The position numbers were made by a program, and so were the translations under genes. Of a stretch of DNA of 20,074 bases, positions 10,850 to 18,838 are shown piece by piece (position 1 is the stretch's first letter; each line of letters starts with the position of its first letter). Where the stretch lies: contig JAQGAU010001292.1 in the NCBI GenBank assembly GCA_034698045.1, positions 1-20,074 of the forward strand. The letters run 5' to 3'. Source of the stretch: Paramacrobiotus richtersi. Its lineage: Eukaryota > Tardigrada > Eutardigrada > Parachela > Macrobiotidae. Under the pieces are notes generated by a model. That model saw only the letters and a program-made list of their open reading frames with translations. It ran no database searches and had not been told where the DNA came from.

Positions 10850-11556
10850 GATTAATGCAAAAACGTGGGTTGACAACCGTTTCTGCGCACTGCGATAGCG
10901 CAGTCAGTTTTCGTTCTATTCTCGCCAAATTTGAACAGAACCTAGACTGTGGCCTGTAGATGAGCTGTATACTTTTTGGTACGAATATCTTGAAAAACGA
11001 GCGAGATATAAGCAAAATAAGAGCACATTTTTGGGAACAAAAGATTCTTTTGTGTGCTTAACGTCTAACAATAGGACTTGCGCAATGGGCTAACCCCGTG
11101 TGCTCGCTTGTCAGTTAGGCCCTAGACTGGAACGGACGGGCCTCTCTGAGCCCCTTTCTGCGAGATAAGAGACAGGGCTGTCTGATTCAGTCTCATCTAC
11201 CTTGGCCTAGCTATGTTGAGACTCAGTGTACAATACACAAGTCATACAGTATATTAATCTTTTTAATATAACAATAAACATGCCGGTATTTTCTTCTGAA
11301 ATGTCTCCGTTCGCTTCGGTCTTCATCGCAAGCGCAGCGGAGTGCGATTACCTAGTACTATATACATATCAGAACACTAACAGGATGCTATGCACCGCGT
11401 CTGCAGCAAGTGAACGATTCTAAAAGCGATGTTCCCTGCTCACGAGTGTAGGTCTACCCTGAGGCGGACAAGCATCTACAAGCTGCAATTATCAGGTTTA
11501 TGCAGGTGCTAAAGACACCTACGTACATTACGAAGCCACTTTTATGTATATTGCAG

Positions 11557-13065
11557 GTACTACTTTGCGTGATATGATTGGAGAAATGTGTGAAGCCAAA
11601 AGAACACTCCATGTGAAGACACTATTTGACCTCTCCAAGCAGATGGCCAACGGTTTAGCCTACCTCCATGTTAACAATATCGTTCACGGCAGTTTAAGTC
11701 CCTTCAATGTCCTCGTAGATAAGTCATCGACGAACCGTTTTCATCTTCGTTTGTGCGGTCTGCATAGTTTGGAATCGTCGTACACAGCATTTATACGGCA
11801 CTGGCTTTACTACTCACTGTATCTGGCACCAGAAGTGATGCTGATCCTCAGAGAGGCCGTGTCTGTTATCCAAGACGATCCTTGCTTTTCTGCTTTGCAC
11901 GTAATAAACAAAATAATCATAGAAGATCCACATTTGCCCTCGGCAGAGAAAATAGCGGCAGATCGAGATCCACATTTTCCCTGGACAGAGGAAATTGCGG
12001 CAGATCAACTAATGCAGCATATTATCGACATATATTCCGACTATCGACCTACTGCAGGAAAGCCCAGTCGGAACAAATATCTTGTAGAATATCTCCGGCA
12101 TTTTCCGAACGCTGTTTTTACCGATTTTGCTCATCGAACGAAGGACATATCTTGCAAATTTTTAAAGTTTGTGGAAGAAATTTGTATCAGTGAATCAGCA
12201 AACGCACAGCAGATTTGTGCGAGCTTGCAGAAACACATGGGACATGTAGCCTCACTTCCCAAAGAATTTGATGGCACACTGGAAAGTCTGATGTCGTTGT
12301 ATTTCCAATGTATACGAGCTCCTTCGACAACGGAACTGGCCGCAAAAACACGCAATTTTTTTCTTCCAAGCTTACCTTCTGTGCCGAGTGTAAGGTTTGA
12401 TGGTCGCAGAGCGGATATCTGGAGTCTCGGGCAGACTATGAAAGATCTGGCATACATAACTTTCGATACATCAGGACAGGCATCCACCCTGTCTAATATA
12501 ACCCATATGCTGAAATCATACGGACCTGAGCACATGTCATACATCTTTGAATTTGTCCCCGAAGATTTTAGTGACATTTGTGAGTCTTGCGCGCATCGGT
12601 CAGTCGACAAACGTCTGACAGCGGAACAATTGGTCTATAAACTGGTGACACTTGAGGAACATACATATGGAAGCACCTGGACTTGTAACTCTCAGGATGG
12701 AGCGGTCGACGAAAGATCATCCGGCAATACTAGTCAAAACAGATTAGAGGAGATTGGCTGTGAATGTAAATACGACTACAGTTTTGTGCGGGATTTTATT
12801 GGAGAAGGCGCCTATGGATATGTGCACAAGGCAAGAGTTTTCGCGTTTGGCAGTTATAAGGGAAATGAAGTGGTTGCCGTAAAATCGATAAATCTAAGCA
12901 ACGCTATGATCAAACAAATGCAAGATCACAATTGGGAAGAAGCGAAGGAGCACTGGCGGAAGCTGATTGGATTCCAACATCCAAATTTAGTGAGTTACCA
13001 CAAGGTAACCAGATGGAAACTTACGAAAGGAGCAAAGATCGAAATCATGATGGATTATTGTGCAG
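11557..13065 (+). CDS. Exon: pseudokinase 1 C-lobe, linker, kinase 2 N-lobe
   Basis: The exon is 1509 bases, flanked by TATATTGCAG and GTAAGAG and phase 1 at both ends. Residues about 1-95 are a kinase C-lobe: an LAYLH helix, HGSLSPFN in place of HRDLKxxN, LCGLHS in place of the DFG region, then YLAPEV. The catalytic and metal-binding aspartates are missing, so it should be inactive. About 190 residues separate APE from DIWSLG, against about 17 in the next exon. The extra sequence includes a 42-base tandem duplication. After a linker with SQDGAVDE and EEIGCEC, a second N-lobe follows with an intact glycine loop (GEGAYGYVHKA), VAVK, FQHPNLV and a hinge at MMDYCAG. An ATG at 11544 lies inside the inferred intron, so I do not treat it as the start unless this is a separate gene. 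Confidence 0.82.
11925..12008 (+). repeat. 42-base in-frame tandem duplication in the kinase insert
   Basis: Two adjacent 42-base copies (11925-11966 and 11967-12008) start GATCCACATTT and end GCGGCAGATC followed by two bases. They encode DPHLPSAEKIAADR and DPHFPWTEEIAADQ. The 14-residue repeat lies in the insert between APE and DIWSLG of pseudokinase 1. The copies have diverged at several positions, so the duplication is not very recent. Confidence 0.85.
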
Positions 13066-13743
13066 GTAAGAGAGCGACGAAATCTCTCTGTTTTTTGCGC
13101 GCGGGAACGGAAAATATCTGAGTGTAGCATCGCGTCTTGTGACTTGGACAGAATCTCTCTGCCGCGATTTAAGATATCAAAAAAATAGTTTCTTTTCTTT
13201 TTCGTTTTTAAAAGCCTTCTTTTATCGGTTAAACCTGGATATGGAAGTAGGGTGGAGAGGCATGATCGAATGAACGATTAATTTACCCCATTTGGTACGA
13301 CATGGAACTCGGTGCAGTTTAGGATTTCGATTGTGTTCTACGGCTACAGATATCTCGTTTTCATACACCACGTGAAAACACTATCCACTAAAACTTGTCA
13401 CCGTTCGTTAGCCATGCTGTATCAAGAGTTCATCAGCTGCTGTATTGTGGAGCTTTTGATGCCAAGGTTAATTAATATGTTGACTTCTCGGTTCATTGTC
13501 TTCTCTTCCTTTAACGATCCCGGGCCAAAATACACAACAAACAATGAGATCTAAGGCGGACACTGTCGCAGGTCGCTTTGTCGTACGTCCTGCAGGTCGC
13601 AGTGCCTGTGTTTAACGTTATTGCCAAAGGAATTTAGCTACGAAACTAGAAAATTGTATAGTTTAAATTATCAATTTGCATGGAAACAGATCTGCAGGAA
13701 AAAACTTGAGCCCTGTAAAATAAGTACCGCACTATTATTCTAG
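13066..13743 (+). other. Phase-1 intron between the kinase exons
   Basis: This 678-base intron starts GTAAGAG and ends TTATTCTAG, and separates the kinase 2 N-lobe from its C-lobe exactly at the hinge. A block at about 13218-13332 is clearly similar to 15057-15153 in the region after the next exon (shared stretches include TTAAACC.GGATA, ATGAA.GATTAA and ATTTGG.ACG.CATG.AACTCG). The intron was therefore duplicated together with the exon. No gene is seen inside it. Confidence 0.8.
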
Positions 13744-14880
13744 GTGGCGATTTGGATCAGCTCCTCACACAGTGCAGAACAGGCGTCTGCAGTTTATCAC
13801 GCGCAGCAGTCATCAGCTACGCTATGCAGTTAGCAGTCGGCCTTCATTTTCTGCATGAAAATCAGTTCATCCATGGAGATCTGAAGCCCGCCAACGTGTT
13901 CATGGACAGAGCCACCGGTGATACTAGCAACCGCATCTTGCGCATCGGCGATCTCGATGGCGCATTGCGTATTCCTGACGACTCCTCTACCCCAGAACGC
14001 AAAGATCTGGCCGGAACTGGCCCGTACATGTCCCCAGAAATGGTTATGCAGACTCTTCTGCAAGAACATGAGGACATTGGATTTTCCACCGATATCTGGA
14101 GTCTCGGATGCGTCATTCTTGACTTAGCCAACTGCTCTGTGGGAATTAGTGAGCGCCTGTTTCACAAAATGGTTGCCAATGCCACAGGGGAGTTGGAAAT
14201 TCACAAAATAGAGCGGAAAAGCTTTTCGGCCGATGCGTTCCTTTTCCGGTTGTGTCAAGGATACCATCCTTTTGTCTCCGACATGATTTATCAAAACATA
14301 AGGGATGTAATTCAATGCTGTCTGGTACCAGCCTGCAAGGATCGAGCAACCGCCGCACTGGTTGCCGAACTTCTCGCGACCGGGCAGATAAGGGAGCAGT
14401 ATTTTAAGTGCATGCGGAAGTTTGGATTAGAGGCAGCGGAAGAGCTGTTCGCTGAAGTAAGGGCCCGAATAACTGAAAAGCACATGGATGAAAGCATCTG
14501 GTTTTACAAGTCTCAGGACGGAGTGGTTAACGAAGAAGGATCCGACACTCGTCGTCACATGCTAGAGGAGATTGGATGTGAATGCAGATACTACTACAAT
14601 TGCCTGCGGGACCTCATAGGTGCAAGCGCTTATTGTCGTGTGTACAAGGCAAGAGCTACCAGATCTGGCAGTTATAAAGGAAATGAAGTGGTTGCCATAA
14701 AAGAGACAACTCTGTTAAATGCTACAATAAAAAAAGTGCAGTACATCTGGGCAAAAGCGAAGGAGCCATGGCGGAAGCTGCTATACTTGAAACATCCAAA
14801 TTTAGTGACTTATTACAAAGTAACCATATGGAAACTTACGAGAGGAGCAAGCATCGAAATCATGATGGATTACTGTGCAG
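13744..14880 (+). CDS. Exon: kinase 2 C-lobe, linker, kinase 3 N-lobe
   Basis: The exon is 1137 bases and phase 1 at both ends, between TTATTCTAG and GTATGTG. Residues 1-130 form a kinase C-lobe of STE/NEK/WNK-like character: LHFLHENQFIHGDLKPANVF, IGDLDGA in the DFG position, GTGPYMSPEM, then TDIWSLGCVILDLA. The catalytic aspartate, lysine and asparagine of HGDLKPAN are present, as is the metal-binding aspartate (DLD instead of DFG). With the preceding N-lobe (VAVK, intact glycine loop) kinase 2 looks potentially active. A linker (SQDGVVNEE, EEIGCEC) mirrors that of the previous exon. The exon ends with another N-lobe: glycine loop altered to IGASAYCRVYKA, VAIK kept, LKHPNLV, MMDYCAG. If the intron is not removed the protein stops two codons later (MW, stop at 14889). 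Confidence 0.85.
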
Positions 14881-15353
14881 GTATGTGGTGAGGCAGCAAC
14901 GGATCTTTTTTCGCCACGCGCCGAGCGCAAATTAGAGAAATGTATTCTTGTCCTTGACCTAATGTAGTGTCTCTTTGTCCGAAGAGGCCATGGTCGCTTG
15001 GTCAGAAGTTTCGGACTCGAAAGAACTGCTAAGGAGCGATTCCTACTGTAATTATTCTTTATCCTTTAAACCCGGATAGAAATCATTAACCGAAATGAAT
15101 GATTAAGTTGGCCTATTTGGCACGTCATGCAACTCGATCGCAGTTTCGGTTTCTAAAAAGAAAGTTTCAAGGTTAGTTGATTGCTTGCTTATGAATTAAG
15201 CTAATTAAATTATTAAAGACAAGTAGACAATTTAGAAAAATTCTTTGACATCTGAACCATCTTCGACGACTCAAACAAGCTGATTTTTTCGGAGTTTGAG
15301 TGATTGCGCTGGATATTGGTTGTTGCTGTAATTGGCAGCTAGTCATAAACGCG
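14881..15353 (+). other. Downstream flank/intron, partly a copy of the previous intron
   Basis: It begins with a GTATGTG donor. The part at 15057-15153 resembles 13218-13332 of the preceding intron, at nearly the same distance from the exon end. Where a third C-lobe exon would be expected (near 15560 by that spacing), no kinase sequence is present in any frame. Confidence 0.6.
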
Positions 15354-15953
15354 ATGACGACCCCAACTAACAGCGACGATCAGGAGGACTCAGCGTACGA
15401 ACTCAGAAGTTACTTACTTCCCGATAAATATATGCAATGGTCCTTTGCCACGCTGATTCCTGTTCTCCGAAAAATGGCCCGATTGTTAGCCAGCCATATG
15501 GATGGAGGGCCCGTCCGCCCGCCCGTCAGCGATGGCGGACCAGTTCTCACACCCGAACAGTTTCGAACGGCCACGAAGACCCCTGCCAAACTTCTCCACG
15601 ATGAAGCAGTTTCAAGTCGTACCTTCCGTCATACAGGTTTGCCAACCCCCGAGACGAAAGTGCTTCGCCCCTGCTTCGACAGTCCTCCCCAGAATTCGTC
15701 GCGCAGCGAGAGATCCTGGTCAACTGTTGTCAAAAAGAAAATTGTCCGTGGCACCCGCGTTTCGCCATCGTCATCTCCGGATGTCGATCTCGTTACTTCA
15801 AAACTGAGTACGAAACGCCCTGTCGAACCTGATAAAGAAAAGAAGGACTTCTGTCTACCAGGCATACCCCCACTGGAAGAGACCGCCCATACGACACTCG
15901 AGAAATATGGAGAGGACCTGAAAACAGGGCCACAAAACCTGTGCTGGTAGAGC
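15354..15953 (+). CDS. Hypothetical protein, proline/serine/threonine-rich (199 codons to stop at 15948)
   Basis: I do not recognise this protein. The frame is open well beyond chance in this window. From the ATG at 15354 it encodes a hydrophobic-basic segment (LIPVLRKMARLLASHM) followed by a proline-rich, charged, probably disordered region with PVRPPVSDGGPVLTPEQF, SWSTVVKKKIVRG and PDKEKKDFCLPGIPPL. It could be a gag/ORF1-like fragment of a retroelement or a separate small gene. It could also be a C-terminal tail of the kinase gene, since an AG at 15299-15300 would join in phase 1, though in a poor acceptor context. GC content and codon pattern differ from the AT-rich flanks, supporting coding origin. 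No zinc knuckle or enzymatic motif is visible. Confidence 0.4.
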
Positions 15954-16725
15954 ACAAATTGCGCTCGTATAAAACACGCTGTGCTGGTATAGAATGCAAA
16001 CTGTGCTCAAACACGTTATGTACTCTTCTCTTTGATTTAATATGAAGTGTTCTAAAGGCCTGAAAATGTTTAAGCAGTACGAAGAACCTGTGAACGAAGC
16101 GAATGTTTTACAGAAGTATGCTCAACGAAGGTAATTTCGCTTAGAAGTCGCAAGTACGGTAGCGCTAGCCTCTTTGAAATTCTTGCGGGATAAACCTATG
16201 GCCCACGTCGATATCTCAATAAAACACGTACGATATCTGTTACAGTTCCACAGGCGAGTTACGGCCAGCGAAACCGAAGATCTGGCATCTGAAAATCAAG
16301 TAAATTAGCTTCGCACACACCATCGACAAGTCTGATATCTTGGTTATTCGCTAATTTGCAGTACCTATACGGACGAAAACGCGGTATATGCGGGCGAACA
16401 TTTTTCCACCCCTCGATCTGCGTCCGCAAAAAAACATGATATATATTGAACCATCACAGTAGTCACATATGAAATCATACACGTTTCATAATCGCACAGC
16501 TCGGGTTTATGGAGTGACCTTCGATACAGACTGGGGACGGCTTCTTTCTCAGCTTAACCTCGGACCTATAGACAACTAGCTCAGCATCGGTTGTGATTTC
16601 TTTACCGTCACTTGTAAGTTTTAAAAGGGAAATGAATCATAAACTATTTATAATGTTCAGACGATTTTCTTGACTCAGTAGCTAACTGCCAGAGTTTAAA
16701 AGCGAATTTATGTGGAAGACAAAGA
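15954..16725. other. No gene supported
   Basis: A short direct repeat CTGTGCTGGTA occurs at about 15940 and 15981, just around the stop of the preceding ORF. Otherwise only short random frames are present. Confidence 0.5.
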
Positions 16726-16818
16726 GGCAGCTGCCCCATGGCCATCGAGATCGCCGTTTAACTGCAACGCAGGAAGTGTTGTCAAATTTTTTGGTCATTA
16801 TTTCGGTTTACATACTGT

Positions 16819-17070
16819 GAGGATGGCGCATCCTCGTGGATGCGCACGTCCGCGTATCGGATACGCGTGGACGGCTACGTGGCCACGTCGTTTGTCTCGC
16901 TCAGCATCACGCCAGTCATCCAGTTTGATGCTGTGCTCTTGAGGGGTTCTTCCCCTTTGATGGCGATAGATCGCCATATGTTGTCCCGCGCTTTCTTGAT
17001 AAAGTTCCCTTTATCAAGGTTCTTGCTCCGCAGAGCGTATATGTGGCTGTAGGACCAGTAGATCCTACAG
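16819..17070. repeat. Array of consecutive short perfect hairpins
   Basis: At least eight inverted repeats with different sequences follow one another. They are: 16819-16835 (GAGGATG/CATCCTC), overlapping the alternative 16826-16845 (GCGCATCC/GGATGCGC); 16847-16873 (CGTCC and GCGTATC with their complements); palindrome 16877-16888 (ACGTGGCCACGT); 16902-16933 (CAGCATCA/TGATGCTG); 16942-16956 (AGGGG/CCCCT); 16960-16977 (ATGGCGAT/ATCGCCAT); 16995-17018 (CTTGATAAAG/CTTTATCAAG); 17025-17036 (GCTC/GAGC); and 17047-17070 (CTGTAGGA/TCCTACAG). Weaker ones lie at 16726-16735 (GGCAGCTGCC) and 16762-16772 (CTGC/GCAG). No shared stem sequence is seen, so these are not copies of one unit. The function is unknown. 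Confidence 0.8.
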
Positions 17071-17852
17071 GTTTCGCGCGAATTTTGCTGTCCATCCGCT
17101 GACTACACGCTGAGTCTGACGCTGAGTTTCCGGTACGTCCACAGTTTCACTGAACGTTTCGAAATAATAAAGCCAAGAATCTTAAACAGTTCCGCGCTTC
17201 GCTCAGTTTTCCTTGTATTTATTTCACATTTTGCACACATAGTAGTTTAATAGGAATTCCTAATTCAAAACACGTATTTCCACCTTGAAAAAAATTAAGT
17301 GTGCTGTTATACAGGTACATATGTTATACATGTTATACATTTCAAAGTCTGGTTTATATAGACAGTATCACTTCGAATCGTTTGCAAAACTATTTCTTTG
17401 TATGTACGTACGTGCACTGGCATTCGGAACGGAAGATAAGACTGCTCGAAGTGCTACTGCGCAGCCCGTTTCGTTTCGAAACGTCGAATAGCGATGCTTA
17501 GCAACACAATGTGATTTATTTTTTTTTATACCTTTTTGGAATAAAAAGCCCCCCCTGGGGGTTGGGGGGTACTTCATACTTTTTTTAACGCGCATGATTG
17601 CTCGTTGCAGTTTTTCTCTTATTTCGTAAGGATAGCCACGAGATCTCCGATTTTCGTGAGTGGTGTGTTCTTTCGCACCAGTTCGCGCCTGTGTTACTGC
17701 TATAATCGAACTTAAACAAAATAATCAATGTTGTACCGTAAAGCACAAAAAACCACCCATAAGAAACATGTACACACTGCAGGTACTTAGAATTAGCAAA
17801 AATGTGTAAGCAACGCAGCGTTACGTGTGTACGATAACTGGTCAGAACGTTA
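17071..17852. other. No gene supported; contains a G/C homopolymer-rich patch
   Basis: An imperfect direct repeat ACGCTGAGT occurs at about 17108 and 17120. A run at 17540-17571 has seven C followed by runs of five and six G and may form a hairpin or quadruplex-like structure. No coding signature is visible. Confidence 0.5.
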
Positions 17853-18573
17853 GGCGCCATTCAAATATTGCGTAACACAGATTTTGCCATTTTTTTACTA
17901 CCCCCACCCCCTGTAACAGCCCGTAACGGCTGTCCGAACCCCCCATATTTGTACGTAACGCGACGTCCAACCCCTCCCCCCATCTTGAAAAAATTTTTTA
18001 TAGCAAATTTTATTTTTTTGAGCAAAACACCTGTAGTAATTTACAACGCACTGTTGAATTTTCAAGCTGCAGTGAAAATGTGCATATGCAGTAAAAAAAT
18101 TTGTAATAAAATCCAAATCTTCATATATATCTAAATTATCGCTTTATTCAGGGTATCAAGCATATTTTGTGTACATCAGCAGCAAGGGCAGACAAAAAAT
18201 TCAGCGCTATTATTTCCAAAAACTGTCACCTACCAAGCGTTTTCGATCCGTATGTGAATACAAATACTCTGAGAAAGAAACAAAGATGTCCGCGGGTCAT
18301 ATATTTTACTATAACTAACTAGACCTCAAGAGGTGTGCTCAGAAGTATCTGTTTGAAACTGCCTTACGAAGACTTTGTAATATAATTTCGTGATAACACT
18401 TCATCATACAACTGTCAAAAATACGCACGGAGAGCTTCCAGCCGCTTTCAAATTTTTCTGCATTGCGTCACGTAACAAACTCGCCCTCTACCCCCACCCC
18501 CTGTAACAAGCCATAACGTTTTCGGCCGGTACCCCCCACCCCCTAAGCCGTTACGTAATATTTAAATGACGCC
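17853..18573. mobile_element. 721 bp non-autonomous DNA transposon (MITE-like) with 24 bp terminal inverted repeats and TTA flanks
   Basis: The left end reads GGCGCCATTCAAATATTGCG and on into TAAC. The reverse complement of the right end reads GGCGTCATTTAAATATTACG and on into TAAC, giving 3 mismatches in 24. Both sides are flanked by TTA (17850-17852 and 18574-18576), a target duplication typical of PIF/Harbinger elements. The right flank is TTAA, so a Kolobok or piggyBac type with one mutated copy cannot be excluded. Inside, a C-rich motif (CTACCCCCACCCCCTGTAAC) occurs twice in direct orientation near 17899 and 18489. There is no transposase frame. Confidence 0.75.
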
Positions 18574-18748
18574 TTAACGAGTAGGTACACATATAATTAA
18601 GTACCGTTACATAATATATTATGTTACTGTTTGCGTGTGAATTGTGTGATCGTCTGTCAAAATATTACATATGAACCATACTGTTGTTTTCCGCAAGTTG
18701 GCGTTTTTCTCTGAAAAGTTAGAAGTTAGACGTGTGTTCGTTGACGAT

Positions 18749-18785
18749 TAATCGACCGAAGCGGAGCGAAGGTCTTCTATACTCA
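18749..18785 (+). repeat. Dispersed repeat copy 2 (ATCGACCGAAGCG...)
   Basis: This matches 10812-10849 (ATCGACCGAAGCG, then GGTC.TCTATA.TCA). A further partial CCGAAGCGAAGGAAG occurs near 18878. Confidence 0.7.
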
Positions 18786-18818
18786 GCTCCAATGGATTTC
18801 GATGTGTGTCCGTCATCT

Positions 18819-18838
18819 GGTCGGTCGGTCGGTCGGTC
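18819..18838 (+). repeat. GGTC microsatellite, about five units
   Basis: A perfect run of GGTC repeats is present close to the second copy of the dispersed repeat. Confidence 0.9.

Larger units (their letters stand above)
5850..11556 (+). other. Large repeat-rich interval, inferred intron inside pseudokinase 1
   Basis: It starts at a GTACGA donor and ends at TTGCAG. It separates the degenerate N-lobe from the degenerate C-lobe, with phase 1 on both sides. At 5.7 kb it dwarfs the other introns (60 to 678 bases). Its length is largely explained by the inverted repeats, foldback and minisatellite listed separately. Open frames within it, including a 181-codon minus-strand frame at 10470-11015, have no recognisable domain and overlap a dispersed repeat. 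No additional kinase-like exon was found. Confidence 0.45.
2338..14880 (+). other. Predicted gene locus: ANF-receptor-like multi-kinase receptor (spliced, 3' end not found)
   Basis: I infer one plus-strand gene linking all coding blocks below. The proposed exons are 2338-2650, 2776-2817, 3071-3095, 3174-3487, 3743-3849, 3964-4044, about 4111-4246, 4307-4357, 4455 to about 4664, 5521-5849, 11557-13065 and 13744-14880. The order matches receptor guanylyl-cyclase-type receptors: signal peptide, type I periplasmic-binding ligand domain, membrane span, kinase homology. Here additional kinase modules follow and no cyclase domain is seen. The links rest on GT..AG borders, matching intron phases for most junctions, and family-like sequence continuing across the junctions. 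I could not find a clear transmembrane exon between 4665 and 5520. The 5.7 kb intron before 11557 is assumed, supported by equal phase and by both halves being catalytically dead. The alternative is two neighbouring genes, or a decayed locus. Confidence 0.55.

Noticed and set aside
10470..11015. 181-codon minus-strand open frame
   Set aside because: It runs through the dispersed GAAGCG repeat, has no recognisable domain, and overlaps open frames on the other strand; it looks like chance.
11460..11506. Possible N-lobe end (NYQVYAG before a GT) just upstream of the exon at 11557
   Set aside because: An in-frame stop lies about 27 bases upstream, no HPN or VAxK motif precedes it, and it would leave an intron of only about 50 bases; too weak to call.
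16712..17052. Open frames across the hairpin array
   Set aside because: Two frames overlap each other and follow the palindromic composition; the structural signal explains the sequence better than coding does.
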